Shown here piece by piece: positions 9,171 to 20,800 of a DNA stretch of 64,000 nucleotides. The DNA comes from Trichodesmium sp002260545. Its GTDB lineage: Bacteria > Cyanobacteriota > Cyanobacteriia > Cyanobacteriales > Microcoleaceae. The notes beneath the pieces were generated by a model. That model had not been told where the DNA came from. It worked only from the letters and a program-made list of their open reading frames with translations, and made no database searches. The position numbers were made by a program, and so were the translations under genes. The stretch lies in assembly GCF_050016015.1 (NCBI RefSeq), contig NZ_JBNHEQ010000243.1, positions 13,148 to 77,147 on the forward strand. Direction: 5' to 3'. The first letter of the stretch is position 1. Each line of letters opens with the position of its first letter.

Positions 9171-9648
9171 AAATCAAGATTGAGAAATTTCAATAGTTAA
9201 TCGTATACTGTCTAATATATTATGGGCAGATTAATTGTTTTTCCAGTAAATCTCCAGATTATTCTATAATTTTCTCCTGGCAAGAGATTTTTTCAGATAT
9301 TTAGCCTGAAGCCTATATTGGCCATACAATCAAGTTCTCAAGTTTGCGTTAGGGTAGCTCCTCTGCAAGAGGCAGCATTCCGAAGGACAGGAAAGGACAG
9401 GAAAGGACAGGAAAGGACAGGAAAGGACAGGAAAAACCAAATATCCGCTGTTACGATGGTAACTAAAAACTGATAACTGATAACTGAAATGACTCCTTTC
9501 CCCAAATGACTAGATTCTAGAGCCTTACAAAAAGATTAATCTGTTTACCGAGAATCCTTAATATTTTTTTTTCAAAATACTTGCCAAAATTTTAAACATT
9601 GTGCTTTAATAAAGGAATGAGCAAAAAAATATAATATATTACTCTTAA
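9171..9648. other. Intergenic region with a decamer tandem repeat
   Basis: No gene was found. At 9383-9434 the decamer GAAAGGACAG is repeated about five times. Near 9470-9487 there is an AACTGATAACTGATAACTG triplication. The sequence before the tRNA is AT-rich and presumably holds its promoter. Confidence 0.55.
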
Positions 9649-9732
9649 GGGGGTGTGGCGGAATGGTAGACGCTACGGACTTAAAATCCGTTGACCTTAA
9701 CAGTCGTGTGGGTTCAAGTCCCACCACCCCCA
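9649..9732 (+). tRNA. tRNA-Leu (anticodon UAA)
   Basis: The 7-bp acceptor stem GGGGGTG/CACCCCC is followed by discriminator A. The anticodon stem CGGAC/ATCCG region has the loop CTTAAAA, giving TAA. A long variable arm is typical of class II tRNA. The T arm is GTGGG-TTCAAGT-CCCAC. There is no encoded CCA and no intron, although a group I intron is common in cyanobacterial tRNA-Leu(UAA) genes. Confidence 0.93.
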
Positions 9733-10261
9733 CTACTTAAAACCTTTTCTAGTCTTGCTTTTACAGTTTTACCGAATAATTAAGGTTTAAAGCCTCTCCT
9801 TTAAAGGAGAAATAATGAATTTATTTTCCTTTTATTCAATCCTCTTCCTTTTAGGGAGAGGTAATTATCAATTATCAATTATCAATTATCAATTATTGAA
9901 CCATGACTTGGCTTTGAAGGGGTAATTTTTATTACAAGAGGGAAAAAAGGCTATTTGTGACATTTTTGCGACAAGAATTTTTAATAGGGGTGATTTGATA
10001 TTGTGCGCTTGGCTTTTAACTTTCCAGAATTATCCCAAGGCTGTACAGTTTTTACACTAACTCCTAATCTTTCTGCAAATTAGTGATTGTTTTATATTCT
10101 AGACATTTTGTGTATATTTGTCTAGGGTAGTCTATATTTTTGCACTTTTTTTGAGCTACAGTATGGCTTTTGTCTGTGGTAGTAGAAGTTACATTTGTGG
10201 TTGAGCCAAGGTTATTGCTCTGACTACCCCTGTTTCAACTAGGAAATTCCTAAAAGCACAA
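9733..10261. repeat. Family A repeat plus unassigned spacer
   Basis: A full family A copy occupies about 9768-9898 (ACCGAATAATTAAGG, TTTAAAGCCTCTCC, ATTCAATCCTCTTCC, GAGAGGTAATTATC and four tandem AATTATC units). From 9900 to 10261 I see no gene or clear signal. Confidence 0.55.
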
Positions 10262-10591
10262 CTACTTAATTATCTTTTTCCTTCGACTCCACAAACCTAA
10301 TCCTACTACAAAAAATAACCCACTAATTAAAGTAGGTTCAGGTGTCCCTACATAATCCTTGACCTTATCTACTAAGTTACAATCAATAGTAGATGTTTGA
10401 GAATTCTGAGATGTTTCACCTAAAAATTGTGATAAATTAGAACTTCCAGCAGAATTACTATTAGTAGCTAAATTACTATTGTTATTGTGAGTAGAATTTG
10501 TGACAAAAGCTCCTACAGGCAACTTGGAAGAAAATCCTACACTCATAATTGAGCTAACCACAACAACTTGTAAAAATTGATTGATTTTCAT
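10262..10591 (-). CDS. Small PEP-CTERM-type secreted protein
   Basis: The protein has 109 residues with an N-terminal hydrophobic signal (FLQVVVVSSIMSVGFSS). An Asn/Ser-rich low-complexity middle follows (residues about 30-70, many NS and NN pairs). The C-terminal sorting tripartite is TPEP, then a hydrophobic helix (TLISGLFFVVGLGLW), then the basic end SRRKK. PEP-CTERM proteins are processed by exosortase; none is encoded in this window. AGGAG lies 8-12 bases upstream of the ATG. The next gene downstream on the same strand is an M50-like membrane protease, but a link between them is only a guess. Confidence 0.75.
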   Translation of the reverse strand: MKINQFLQVVVVSSIMSVGFSSKLPVGAFVTNSTHNNNSNLATNSNSAGSSNLSQFLGETSQNSQTSTIDCNLVDKVKDYVGTPEPTLISGLFFVVGLGLWSRRKKIIK

Positions 10592-10681
10592 TTATAGATA
10601 CTCCTAATAAAGTCAAAAGCTAAAAGTAAAAAGTAAAAAGGCAAAAGTCAGAATTTAAGAAAGTTAAATCATACACAATTT

Positions 10682-10709
10682 GTAGGGGTTAACGGCCGTT
10701 AACCCCTAC
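10682..10709. repeat. Perfect 28-nt REP-like palindrome at the M50 gene stop
   Basis: This perfect inverted repeat begins GTAGGGGTTAACGG. On the minus strand its GTAG supplies the TAG stop (10706-10708) of the protease gene. Confidence 0.8.
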
Positions 10710-11776
10710 GATAATATGGTGATATTACCTAATTCCTGTATTGGTAAAAATTCCCAAATTAAATTCCCAACTAACCACAACGTATAACCCAAAATCAAAA
10801 CCGTATAAATAATACTAAGAGGAGCATAAATAGCTAAAATAGCTTGGTCAGATGTTTTCTCAGGTGAAGGTTGACGGCGCAATAAATCAAAATAAAACAA
10901 GATAGATCGCTTCCTTAAATTATTAATTCCTGTCATTGCTACTAACAGATGATAACCATCAAAAGCATTTAATGGATTCAAATTTAACGCGACTGTCAAC
11001 AAAGCAGCACTCATCAATAAATAACTATTTTGCTGCATCAAACTCTGGGGAGGAGAAGCTAATAATAACCAAACTGCCAACGACCAAATAATTATTTGAA
11101 CTATTACCCCCGCTGCTACAACTAAAACTCTTTGTTTCCGTTTTACTAAACAATATTGGTCTGAAGTATTCGTGTACATCCCAGGCATGAAACACATAAA
11201 TAATAAACCAATTTCTGGGACAATACCGCCGAAATTTTTCAGAGTAAAAGCATGACCTAATTCATGCAAAAAAATCACCAACATTGAGGCAAAACCTAAC
11301 TTTAATAAATTAGTTGGAGCTAAAGTCGAATCTCCCCAAACTTGTTGATGAGCAGAAACAATATCTGTGGCATAAACTAACCACAAAAAAATTGTTTGAC
11401 CGAGGAAAAAACATAGAAAAAAACCAAAACTAGCCGTCCAAACCCAACGAAGTTTATCTATATTTTCTGTTAACCATTCGTCAGGTTTGAACAGAGGAAT
11501 TTTGAAAAATAATATTTGTGCCAAAGAGAACTTTTTCGGCGGAGGTTCCGTACCCTCCAACATACCTGTTGCTGCTAATTTTTGCAATAATTGTTGAATG
11601 TCTTGGATAGTTAAATCGTATTTATTCGCAATGGCAGGGATTGGATTTTTTTCTAACAGACAAATGACATTTTTATCAATATTATCTACCTGTAGAAAAG
11701 TTGGATATTCAGGATTGCGTAATATCCAATAACCATCTGGATGTTGAATCCAATGCACCTCTGATTTTAGTTGCAT
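10706..11776 (-). CDS. M50-family site-2-type membrane metalloprotease
   Basis: The protein has 356 residues. Residues 5-75 resemble a small PqqD-like/winged-helix domain (HWIQHPDGYWILRNPEYPTF; a helical part follows). About six transmembrane spans then carry the zinc site HELGH at 171-175 and the second motif NPLNAFDGYH at 267-276, whose D273 is the expected third ligand. This layout is found in putative peptide zinc metalloproteases linked to peptide maturation or export. No precursor peptide or radical SAM gene lies beside it. The stop codon lies inside a REP-like palindrome, so the original C-terminus may have been slightly different. Confidence 0.8.
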   Translation of the reverse strand: MQLKSEVHWIQHPDGYWILRNPEYPTFLQVDNIDKNVICLLEKNPIPAIANKYDLTIQDIQQLLQKLAATGMLEGTEPPPKKFSLAQILFFKIPLFKPDEWLTENIDKLRWVWTASFGFFLCFFLGQTIFLWLVYATDIVSAHQQVWGDSTLAPTNLLKLGFASMLVIFLHELGHAFTLKNFGGIVPEIGLLFMCFMPGMYTNTSDQYCLVKRKQRVLVVAAGVIVQIIIWSLAVWLLLASPPQSLMQQNSYLLMSAALLTVALNLNPLNAFDGYHLLVAMTGINNLRKRSILFYFDLLRRQPSPEKTSDQAILAIYAPLSIIYTVLILGYTLWLVGNLIWEFLPIQELGNITILS

Positions 11777-12720
11777 AAATTTATAAAATACTTACTAATA
11801 AGAAGTTTTTTAGACTAGAAAACCGTGAATATACTGGTGTATTTGTGAACAATTAATTAGTCACTTTTATCCTAGATTTTAGAAGTTGTTCATAGACAGA
11901 TTTAACGAAGTCAGAAGTCAGAAATCAGTAGGGGGCGAATGGCTATTCGCCCTTACTGATAGGGGAGCCGTCCGATTGGCGACTTATGTTTTTGTAACGG
12001 GTATTAGAGCAACGTTCCAAAAATATTTCGCCTTAAAAGACGGGATTTTAGACCCAATTATTTTGATAAAATTATTTTGTTTATTATGGCATAGTTTTTT
12101 GTCGTTTTTGTCGAAGATCGACAAAATATCAAATTTTTTTTATTGAGTTAAACCCGATTTCATCGGAATGCTTTGCGACCTTTGAATTTCAGCAATAATT
12201 TGTTCAAAAAAAATCAATAAAAGTTGTCGATCTTCAACAAAGTTGTCGAAGATCGACAATTTTGTTTCTGAACTATGTTATGTTTATTTATTAAGTAATT
12301 AGTAACTTTATTTATTAGTTGGGCTTTGAAGTTATAAGCCCTCTTTGGGAATACTTTGCTAACTCTAAAGGTTATCAGTAAATCCTGGGATATAAATGTT
12401 TAATACCTTATTTATTTCGTTAAAATCACGAATCAATCTGTATATTTACTGAGGTATTACTTATGTAAAATTTAGAATTTAAAATTTAGAATTCAGAATT
12501 ATTAAATTAAGGAATTATAGTTGAGGTATTACTTATCTATAATTAACTGTTATTGAACAATTAAAAATGTAGGTTGCGTAGAACGAAATTGGTAGGGGCG
12601 AATGGCAATTTTCGGCTGTCGCCGACATGAATGCGGAACATTCCGTCAGGAAAACGCCCCTACAGGATGAAAAATAATTTAGAAAAAAATCAAAAAAATC
12701 AATAATCAGAGGTGCAATTT
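11777..12720. other. Repeat-rich spacer upstream of the giant gene
   Basis: No believable gene was found; the 86-codon frame at 11886-12146 is made of repeat sequence. Contents: a GTAG palindrome at 11928-11956, three copies of a 17-nt palindrome at 12108-12259, and a family A-like AT stretch near 12470-12500. At about 12594-12664 there is a longer inverted repeat beginning GTAGGGGCGAATGGCAATTT and ending with GCCCCTAC. Immediately before the giant gene, AGAGGTG lies 10 bases upstream of ATG 12721. Confidence 0.5.
12108..12259. promoter_or_regulatory. Three copies of the palindrome TTGTCGAAGATCGACAA
   Basis: Exact copies lie at 12108-12124 and 12243-12259. A third, in opposite orientation with one change (TTGTCGATCTTCAACAA), is at 12224-12240, only 2 bases from the last copy. 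The spacing and near identity would suit a repressor operator or iterons. No protein that binds them can be named. Confidence 0.4.
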
Positions 12721-13276
12721 ATGGTTTTTTTCTGGAAGAAAAAGACTAAACAAAAACAACCTAAAAAATCTCCTAAAAAGCCAAGAAGTAATACCTTTAT
12801 TTTAGAATAAATTATTAGTCCTGGTCCGGCTTGCCCCATACCAATAGATGACTCCTTAGTTAACCATCCCATCTTTGGATTATTCACAGAACAAGAATTA
12901 ATTACTACTATTTTAGGAACTGATGCTCCTCCAGATATTGCAGATATAAATACAGAGAATTTAGTTCAAGATTATTGGGAAAATCTCAACGAATACTTTC
13001 AAGAAAACCCGACTGAAGCTAATAATATTGATTTAGAAGATTTGTCTACTTGGCCGACTTTAGAAGCACTAATAAATCCACCCACACCACCAGTAGAAAT
13101 ACCCGATGTTAGTGGAGCAGTAGATACTTTACCACCTCCAGCAATAGTACCAGTAGACCCCCCTAGAAATAATCCCGATAGTGGTAGTCAAGACCCAATT
13201 ATTGATAATTCTCCTCAACCACCTACTTTAGTTAATACTATTTCCGACATTACTTTAACACCGGAAATATCCTCTC
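12721..13276 (+). pseudogene. N-terminal segment of the giant surface/secreted protein, interrupted by TAA
   Basis: The segment starts at ATG 12721 with a good AGAGG ribosome-binding site. The first 29 codons encode a basic N-terminus (FFWKKKTKQKQPKKSPKKPR) ending in FILE, then TAA at 12808. The same frame then stays open through PGPACPIPIDDSLVNHPIFG, a helical acidic stretch and a Pro-rich linker (PPTPPVEIPDVSG) to the assembly gap at 13277. There is no classical signal peptide. The TAA stands where CAA (Gln) would fit. Either it is a nonsense mutation, a sequencing error, or a read-through site. No good restart codon with a ribosome-binding site was seen before 13042. Confidence 0.6.
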
Positions 13277-13815
13277 NNNNNNNNNNNNNNNNNNNNNNNN
13301 NNNNNNNNNNNNNNNNNNNNNNNNNNNNNNNNNNNNNNNNNNNNNNNNNNNNNNNNNNNNNNNNNNNNNNNNNNNNGTGAACTTCTCAATATCAACTTAG
13401 AAAATAACCAACTATCTATAGAAGCACTACCCAAAACAGGGGAAAGTCAAATTACAATTCAGGCAACGACAGAAGCAGGAGGTGTGGCAACTCATACCTT
13501 TAATGTTATTAATAATTCTGTCCCGCCACCTCCTACTTTAGTTAATACTATTTCCGACATTACTTTAACACCGGAAATATCCTCTCAAACTATAGATATT
13601 TCTGAGGTATTTGCTACTACAGATGGGGAAAAACTGAAATATGAAGCCATAAGTAGCAATGGTGAACTTCTCAATATCAACTTAGAAAATAACCAACTAT
13701 CTATAGAAGCACTACCGAAAACTGGAGAAAGTCAAATTACTATTCAGGCGACTACTGAAACTGGAGGTTTTGCAGCTCATACTTTTAATGTTTTCAATAA
13801 TTATGTTGCGCCTGA
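13221..13815 (+). repeat. Tandem 285-bp coding repeats (Ig/cadherin-like domain), collapsed at an assembly gap
   Basis: Unit 1 begins at 13221 and unit 2 at 13531. Each starts PTLVNTISDITLTPEISS and contains LLNINLENNQLSIEALPKTG and ESQITIQATTE. The post-gap parts are 285 bp apart (13377 versus 13662), while the unit starts are 310 bp apart. The 100 N therefore stand for 75 nt if only one interval is missing. The two post-start blocks are nearly identical in DNA, which suggests recent duplication, and more units may have been lost in assembly. Confidence 0.8.
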
Positions 13816-14800
13816 GTCTGTGGCAACTATTAATTCTGGTTTAACTGAGTTACAAAATGCTATTGATGCTAACCCCGATGACTTATTAGCTAGTTTGGAT
13901 AACGATGCAGCACAAGTAGCTTTGGAAACTTTAGCGACTGAGTTAGAATCTAATTTTGATAATATTTTCCATGCTATCCAACAACCAGAAAGTTTAGCAA
14001 AAGCAGGGGTGTCTCCTGAAGCAGTTGCTACCTTGGAAAAACTTTTGGCAAGTGAGGAAGTAGGGGGTGCTTTAGGTTTGCCGACTTCTGTGGAGTCTGC
14101 TTTGGCAAATGAAGATTTTCGGATTTGGGATAAATATTTAATTAATGCTACGGAAGCTGCTTCTATTCTTTTGCCTGATGCGCCTCAAACTTCTGTGGCA
14201 TTTTTGGATTTTGCGGATGGACATGGGGAAAATGTGACGGAAGTATTTGAGTCTGTTAACCCTAATGCTGAATATCAACGTTTATCTATTAATAATGGTA
14301 ACTGGGCGGAACGGTTAATACAATATGTGGATAACTTGAAAGCTAGTGGAGAAGAGCGAGGTATTGCCAACCTCAGTTTTGATTTGACTCAGGTGGATGA
14401 GTCAGGAAAGGTGACAACTCGCTATGAGTTGACGGAAGCGGAACAATTAGCAATTCAATATGCACGGGATAATAATGTTTTGTTGGTTGCTGCTTCTGGT
14501 AATACTGGTGGAGATATGTCTGCTTTGGGTAAAGCTGCGGAAAAGTTTGACAATATTATTACTGTGGGAGCAGTGAATAAGTTAGAGGAGGTGGCGGACT
14601 ATTCTAGTCGGGGCGATACTTTGACTTTGGTTGCTCCTGGGGGGCAGTATGAAAATGATCCGAATGCTTTTGTGGGTACTTCCAGGGCGACTTCTTATGT
14701 GACTGGTGCTGCGTCTCTAGTTTGGGCAGCTAACCTAGAGTTGAGTTATCAGCAAGTGAAGGAGTTGTTGACTCTAACTGCTAAAGATTTGGGTGATTAA
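13377..14800 (+). CDS. Giant protein, middle segment: Ig-like repeats and subtilisin-like (S8) protease domain
   Basis: The frame runs open from the gap to TAA 14798-14800. After two Ig/cadherin-like units comes a helical linker, then an S8-type domain. This includes VAFLDFADGHGENVTEVF (candidate Asp and His, unusually close), LFAASGNTGG-type oxyanion Asn (VLLVAASGNTGGDMSAL), VADYSSRGDTLTLVAPGG and the serine motif GTSRATSYVTGAA (Ser codon 14681-14683). The domain's last strand and helix (GWDAETGAGLLDV) lie beyond the TAA, in the same frame. The stop therefore falls inside the folded domain, not between domains. S8 activity is plausible from the motifs but unproven. The residue before GWD is variable in the family, so the lost amino acid is not obvious. 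Confidence 0.75.
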
Positions 14801-14827
14801 GGTTGGGATGCTGAGACTGGTGCTGGT

Positions 14828-17800
14828 TTGTTGGATGTGACTGAGGCGGTTTTGATGGCTGGTTTAGTGGCACCGGAGGCGGTGGTTAAGTTTGGGGATG
14901 TGGATATTTCGGCGTTTACTGGAGCGGGTAGGGTAGATGTTGATGTTCGAGCAGCGTCGCCGGAAACTGAAGCTGCAATTCAGGATTTGACGGATACTCA
15001 GAATCAGTTATTTGAGCAATGGCAAGTTTTGAGAGATTTGGGTAATCCTGATGTGACTTTGGAGGAGTTACAGAATGAGATTGCTTCTAGGAAGTCGGAG
15101 GCGTTGGATAATTATCGGGATGTTGATACTGCTGCTGCGATAAGTTTGGTGAAAAATCAAGAGTCGGTGACTGCTTTGGGTTTGGCAAGGGAGCATTATC
15201 AGATTGAGTTGAGTCGGTTGGAGGGTGTATTGGAGCGTCAGGGAGACTTGCAGGATGGGTTAGTTGCTTTGACTGGGGAGCGGGATGATTTGGTTGTTGC
15301 TAATGCTGAACAGTTGAGGGTGTTGGAGGAGGCGATCGCTCGGACGGAAAAAGAATTGGATGATGGATCGGCAGTCAAAGAGGAGATAGCCAAACTGGAA
15401 CAACAGGCAAAAGCTTATCGGGATAGAATTGCACCGCTAAAAGCACAGGCAGATAACTATTCTGCTCAAGCTAAGAATTTTCTTCAACAATATCATCAGC
15501 ACTTACAAACAGCACACAACTATCGTGGAACTCGCAATAAATGTGGAAGGTGGACTGGGGATATTGTCAAGTACAGTTATTATCAAGGTCTTGCAAATCA
15601 AGCAAAACAAAAGGCAAATCGAGCTTCCGAACAGGCAGCAGTTGCTTTAAGAAATTATCACGAAGATGAACAGCTAGCACTACAACTAGAACAGCAAGCC
15701 GAGGCATTGCGCAACTATGCCAAAGCACAGGCCAGTAACGCTCAAAATTTATCGCAACTAGAAGACGGTTCCCAGAACATCAGCAAACTTATAGAATTAT
15801 TGAAACAGAAAGCAGCACAACAAACCCAAATTGCAGAAAAATACTGGCAGCAAACGGCAGCAGCAGAAAAACGACGCCTACATTATCAACTTACTGCTAA
15901 CTGGCATAACTCTATGATTAATCGATGGGAAGTTATTGGTTATCGTCACACAGGTTTTTCCGGTTGGGCAGGTTTTTTCCGTTGGAATCGTACCCCAATT
16001 CACGGTTGGCGCAAGTATCCAGAACACATCGCCCCTCGTAACCAAGCCAAACAACAGGCCCGTAATGCCGAAGCAGAACGTCGCACTTTTGAACAATGGG
16101 CGCGACAGGCACAAACTGAGGCAAATGCTTTGAACCAACAGGCAACCGCATTAGCCCAACGACTGGGAGATTGGCCACAACTAAAGCGGGGCATCGAATA
16201 TGAAATTAATGCTAAAGAACAGCAGTTACAAGCTGAGAAGGATTTACTTGCATTGCCAACTCCAGTCCAACAGCAACAGTTAGAAGCTCTAGATTTGAAG
16301 ATTAATCAAACAAAAGACGAACTGCAAAAACTGGAAACTGAGGAATTGCCGGAACAGCAGCAAAAAGCCGATGCTACTGAGGAACGGCTGCAAAAAACTC
16401 AAGAGGAAGTAGAGGAAAATCAAACTCAGCGCAGTCAAACTCAAACAGATTTGCAAAATTTCCTAGAAACTTACGGTTATTTACTGCCATATCAGGAACG
16501 TCGGGCAGCAGTGCAAAAACAGATTCAACAGTTAACGGAAGAAATAACTATTGTCCAACAGTTATTATTGCAACTGCAAACTGAGGTAGCTAATAATCCT
16601 AATAATAATCTAACCAGTCAGTTAGAATCTACCAAAAATTATCTAGAGCAGATAGAGCAACAGTTGGCTTATGCAAAGGTGCAAGAGGAACAACTAAATC
16701 TTTCTGCTCCTGACTCTCCAGAACGTTTGGCTATTGGTAATTTGATTGATGATTTGGCAAAACGACAACAGAATTTGCCAGAAACCAATACGTTACCTTT
16801 ACAGGAATATATTGACTTTTTGCGTGGGGTAGAAAATCGCAATAATAATTTGTTGAATGGGTTTGACGACTTGGAAGAGCGTTTGACGGCTGCCCAAACT
16901 CAACAAACTGCTGCGGATGAGACTTTGCAGCGACTTCAGGGAGAATATCGCGATTTAGGTTTGGAAAAAGCGGATATTGAAGCTGAGAAGTTGATGCCTA
17001 GTCAAATTCAAGCTTTGCAAGCAGATATTGATCCGCACCAGGAAATTTTAGATGGTTATCGCCAGCAGATTAGTGATGCTCATGCTGTGGCGAGTAATTT
17101 TGAGCGACTACGGCAAAAGCATCAAGGTTATGCAAATCGGTGGAACAGTAAAATTCGTGTTTTTAATACGACTAGCTATCTAGCTCACAATCCAGATGTT
17201 GCTCGTTCAGTACGTCAGCGTTATGGAGGGATGCCTAGTGCATGGTATCATTATTGGCGATATGGACGCCGCGAAGGACGTTTAGCCAATCCTGGAGCAT
17301 TGGTTAAACGCAATGCTGCACAAGCAGTAGCTAATAATTATGCCAAACAACGGAATGTAGCTACTGTACAAGCACAACACCTTGAGGCTAGTTTGCAACC
17401 AAACATTTATGCTACTCAGGCAACTATTGCTGCTATCGAAAGCAAGCAGCAAATTTTCAAAGATATCCAAAAAAATATTCAACCTAACGCTACTTTAGAG
17501 GAAGCGATCGCTCTCAAAGATTCCCAACTCAATAACACAAAAACGGCAATTAGTCAAACCCAAGATACGATTAATTCCCTCGAAAATGATTTAGCTGCCA
17601 CCAAGCAAGCTAAGTCTGATAAAGAGGCAGAAATTGTTGGGCAAGAGGGGGCAATAACTCAAACCCAAACCGAAATTGCCACTACTGAAGATAAAATAAC
17701 CGCCAAACAGGGAGAAATTAACCAAGAGCAGTCGGTGTTGCAAGGTTATCACAACCAAATAAACCAAGCAAACGCCGTTACTAATAATTTCGAGCAACAG

Positions 17801-20800
17801 CGACAGTATCATCAAAATAGTGCAAATTATTGGAACGGTCAAATTCATACTTGGGGTGTGACTGGCTATCGCCAGGATAAGTCTGGCAATAAAGAAGCAG
17901 TCTATGGTTGGATATATAACCCCCAAGCAAAAGCGAACCGAGATGCTCACCTTGTTGCTGCCAACAGTACCACTCAACAGCGCAACTTAGCTGCCCAACA
18001 AGCACAACAACTCGCCACTAACTTGCAACCGCAAATAGAGGCCAAACAAGAAAATATTGCCGGACTGCAAGAGGAAAAGCAAACTATAGCAGCAGAGAAA
18101 CAAAACCTGCAAACTCAGTTAAGCAACCAACAGCAAGAGTTACAAAATCTGCAATCTGAACTAGGACAAATTGAGCAAAATATCGGCAATATTGAGTCTG
18201 ATATTGCCACTAATGAGGAAAAGCTAGAAGAGCTAGATGCTCAACTACTGAAAGAAAGCTCAGACAAAATCTATCTCCAGGATACTTTAGCAGAAATAGA
18301 CCAACGTATTGCAGATAAAGAGGCAGAAATCTCAGACAAATATGAGGAAATAGAACTGACAGAGAAATACGCCCGCCATGTTAATGCTGAAGTCGATCGC
18401 CTAGAAAGCCGCCTCGAGTTAATTAACCAAGCAGATGCTCTGGAAACCGAATATCAAAACCAACAAGATAATTGGCAAAATGCTTTAGATAATCAAATAG
18501 CTGCTACTGAAGAATTTTTAGCAACTCGCAAAGCAGGGGAAGATGAACGAAAACAACTGTTATCCTTACAATCTCAGCTAGCAGATACTCAAACTCAACT
18601 TGCCACCGCTCAACAGCAACAAGCGCAACTCATAACAGAGGTACAAACTGCCAAAAAAGATTTACAGTTGACTCAACTGCAACTCCGCAACCAGCACTTG
18701 CAGTTACAAAGTTTAAATGCTCAAGACCCATCCCTGTACAGTGCTGAAGCTTATTACTACAACCAAGCTCAACACCATCGGGCGCGGATGTGGTATTCCA
18801 ACGGTCGCCAGTATGTATATCACCACGGTCACGCAGCAGCATATCGCGCTAATTTGCAGAAAGCGTCACGGTTGGCACAGCAGCGTAACGAGAATTGGTC
18901 TAAGAGACAGGAAGCTCACAAGAAAATTCAGGAGTTAAACCAGGCGATCGCTACTCAAAGAGCAAATGTGGCTAGTAAAGAGCAGGAGTTGGCAAAAGTT
19001 ACTCCAGAGGTGGCTAATTTAACTGCCAAAGCAGCAGAAATCGAAAGTCAAATCCCCCCTCTAGTTACTGCTATAGAACCTCTGCAACAGGCAGAAAATG
19101 AAAAATTAGCAGACTTCCAAAATGCTGTTGGGCAAACAGAAACAGCATCGGTAGAATTAGCTCAAACTACTAAGGAGCAAGCAGCAGCTTTGAATCATCT
19201 GATTAGCTTTGGGGTTTTGGGTACTGAATCTGATGTGGATTTCTTCGCGACTCAGGTGGAGCCAAAGGTTAATGAGTTTATTCAACAGTTGCAAGACCGC
19301 AGTCAGGATTTGGGTTCCCAAGCTGATACTTTGGGAAGTTTGATAGCAGACTGGCAACAGGAGTTAGACAATACTACAGATGAGGTCAGTCGTCAAGCGC
19401 TAACAGATTTAATTACCGAAACTATTGGCCAACAGAAAAATCTATTGCAACGTCAACAGGAGAATCAGGAAATAGTAACGGAATTGAGCGATCGCCTGAC
19501 GGCAGCTACTGCATCTCTAGAAAATCTCCGAGAACAGCAGGAGTTGGAAATTCGGGAACAACTCAATAGTAATGATGAGCGGTTAGAGGCGCTAAACCGT
19601 CAATTAGAGACTGAGACAGCAGCAGAAAAAGCGGTTAATGAGGATACGGTGTTAGCTTATGCTCAACTAAATGACCAAGTACGGGCAGATTTGACTGCAA
19701 GTGCGACTCAGTGGGTAAGTCAATTGCAAGAGGGGCATCAGCAAACTCAGGAAATTGGAGAAAGTCAGCAAAATCTGTCTCAGTCCGTTGATGATTTGAT
19801 TCAGTATATAGACCATAATTTGGCTGAGGTGGATGGGGAGCGCGACCGGAATTTAGAAGATTTGCGAGATGCTATTACTACCTTGGGTGTTGTTGCGCCT
19901 CGTCGCGATGAGTTAGCAGCAGGGGAAACTAGCTTAAAGCAGGAAATTGAGAAGTTGAAACAGTGGATAGAGCAGGATGCGAAGTTGTGGGAGGAAATTG
20001 CGCCTATTGCAGAACGTTATGGTGCTGAGTATCAACAGTTAGCAAGGTATCCGCAGCAATATAATGCTAAATTACAACACGATCTGGGTATAGCAAGACA
20101 AAACGAAGCACAACGCCTTCAACATCAACAGAATGCTAACTACTGGAACGGTCAGATTTATCAGTTTAACGAACAAATATACTTACAGAATTATCCTGAT
20201 GTTCGCCTTCATGTGTCGCGAGGATGGCTTGACAGCGGTTGGGAACACTATGTAAAGTGGGGCCGTAAGGCAGGAAGACTTCCTAACCCACAGGCAAAAA
20301 TTAACCGCGACAGGGAGCAAGCAGCAGCCAATGCAGCAGAAAAAAGACGCGATGCAGCAAACCAGCTACCGACTGCAAATGCCTACCGCGAGGCATTTTT
20401 AAGTCAAGTTCCCAACAACGGTAGTGCCATTAAGGTCTTGCAAGCCGAAACCAAAGAAGAAAGCAACAAATACAGTTCACGAATAGCCCAACTAAAAGCA
20501 GAAGAAGCCCAAAACAACGCGCAAGCCTCTGCTGCACTAGCTCAAGCTGACTGGTACGAAAGACGAGGCGCTTACCACTGGCAACGCAGTCGCAAAAACG
20601 GTCCCACTTGGCAAGAATGGCGCAAAACTTGGAAACGTGGCAGGTCTGGGAAGAAAAAAGAACATTGGGTACTCCTTACCCATGTTGACCACGACTGGAT
20701 AATCTGGGATACCTACACAAAATACGCCCAACAACTCCGCCAACAAGCGGTCAATCAATTAGTGGCCACCGACAGGCAATCCCAACAACAAGACCGTTTG

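Noticed and set aside
9383..9434. Decamer tandem repeat as a possible regulatory array
   Set aside because: It is a simple low-complexity repeat with no palindrome and no gene start close by.
11886..12146. 86-codon open frame on the plus strand
   Set aside because: Half of it is GTAG-palindrome and repeat sequence; there is no ribosome-binding site or motif.
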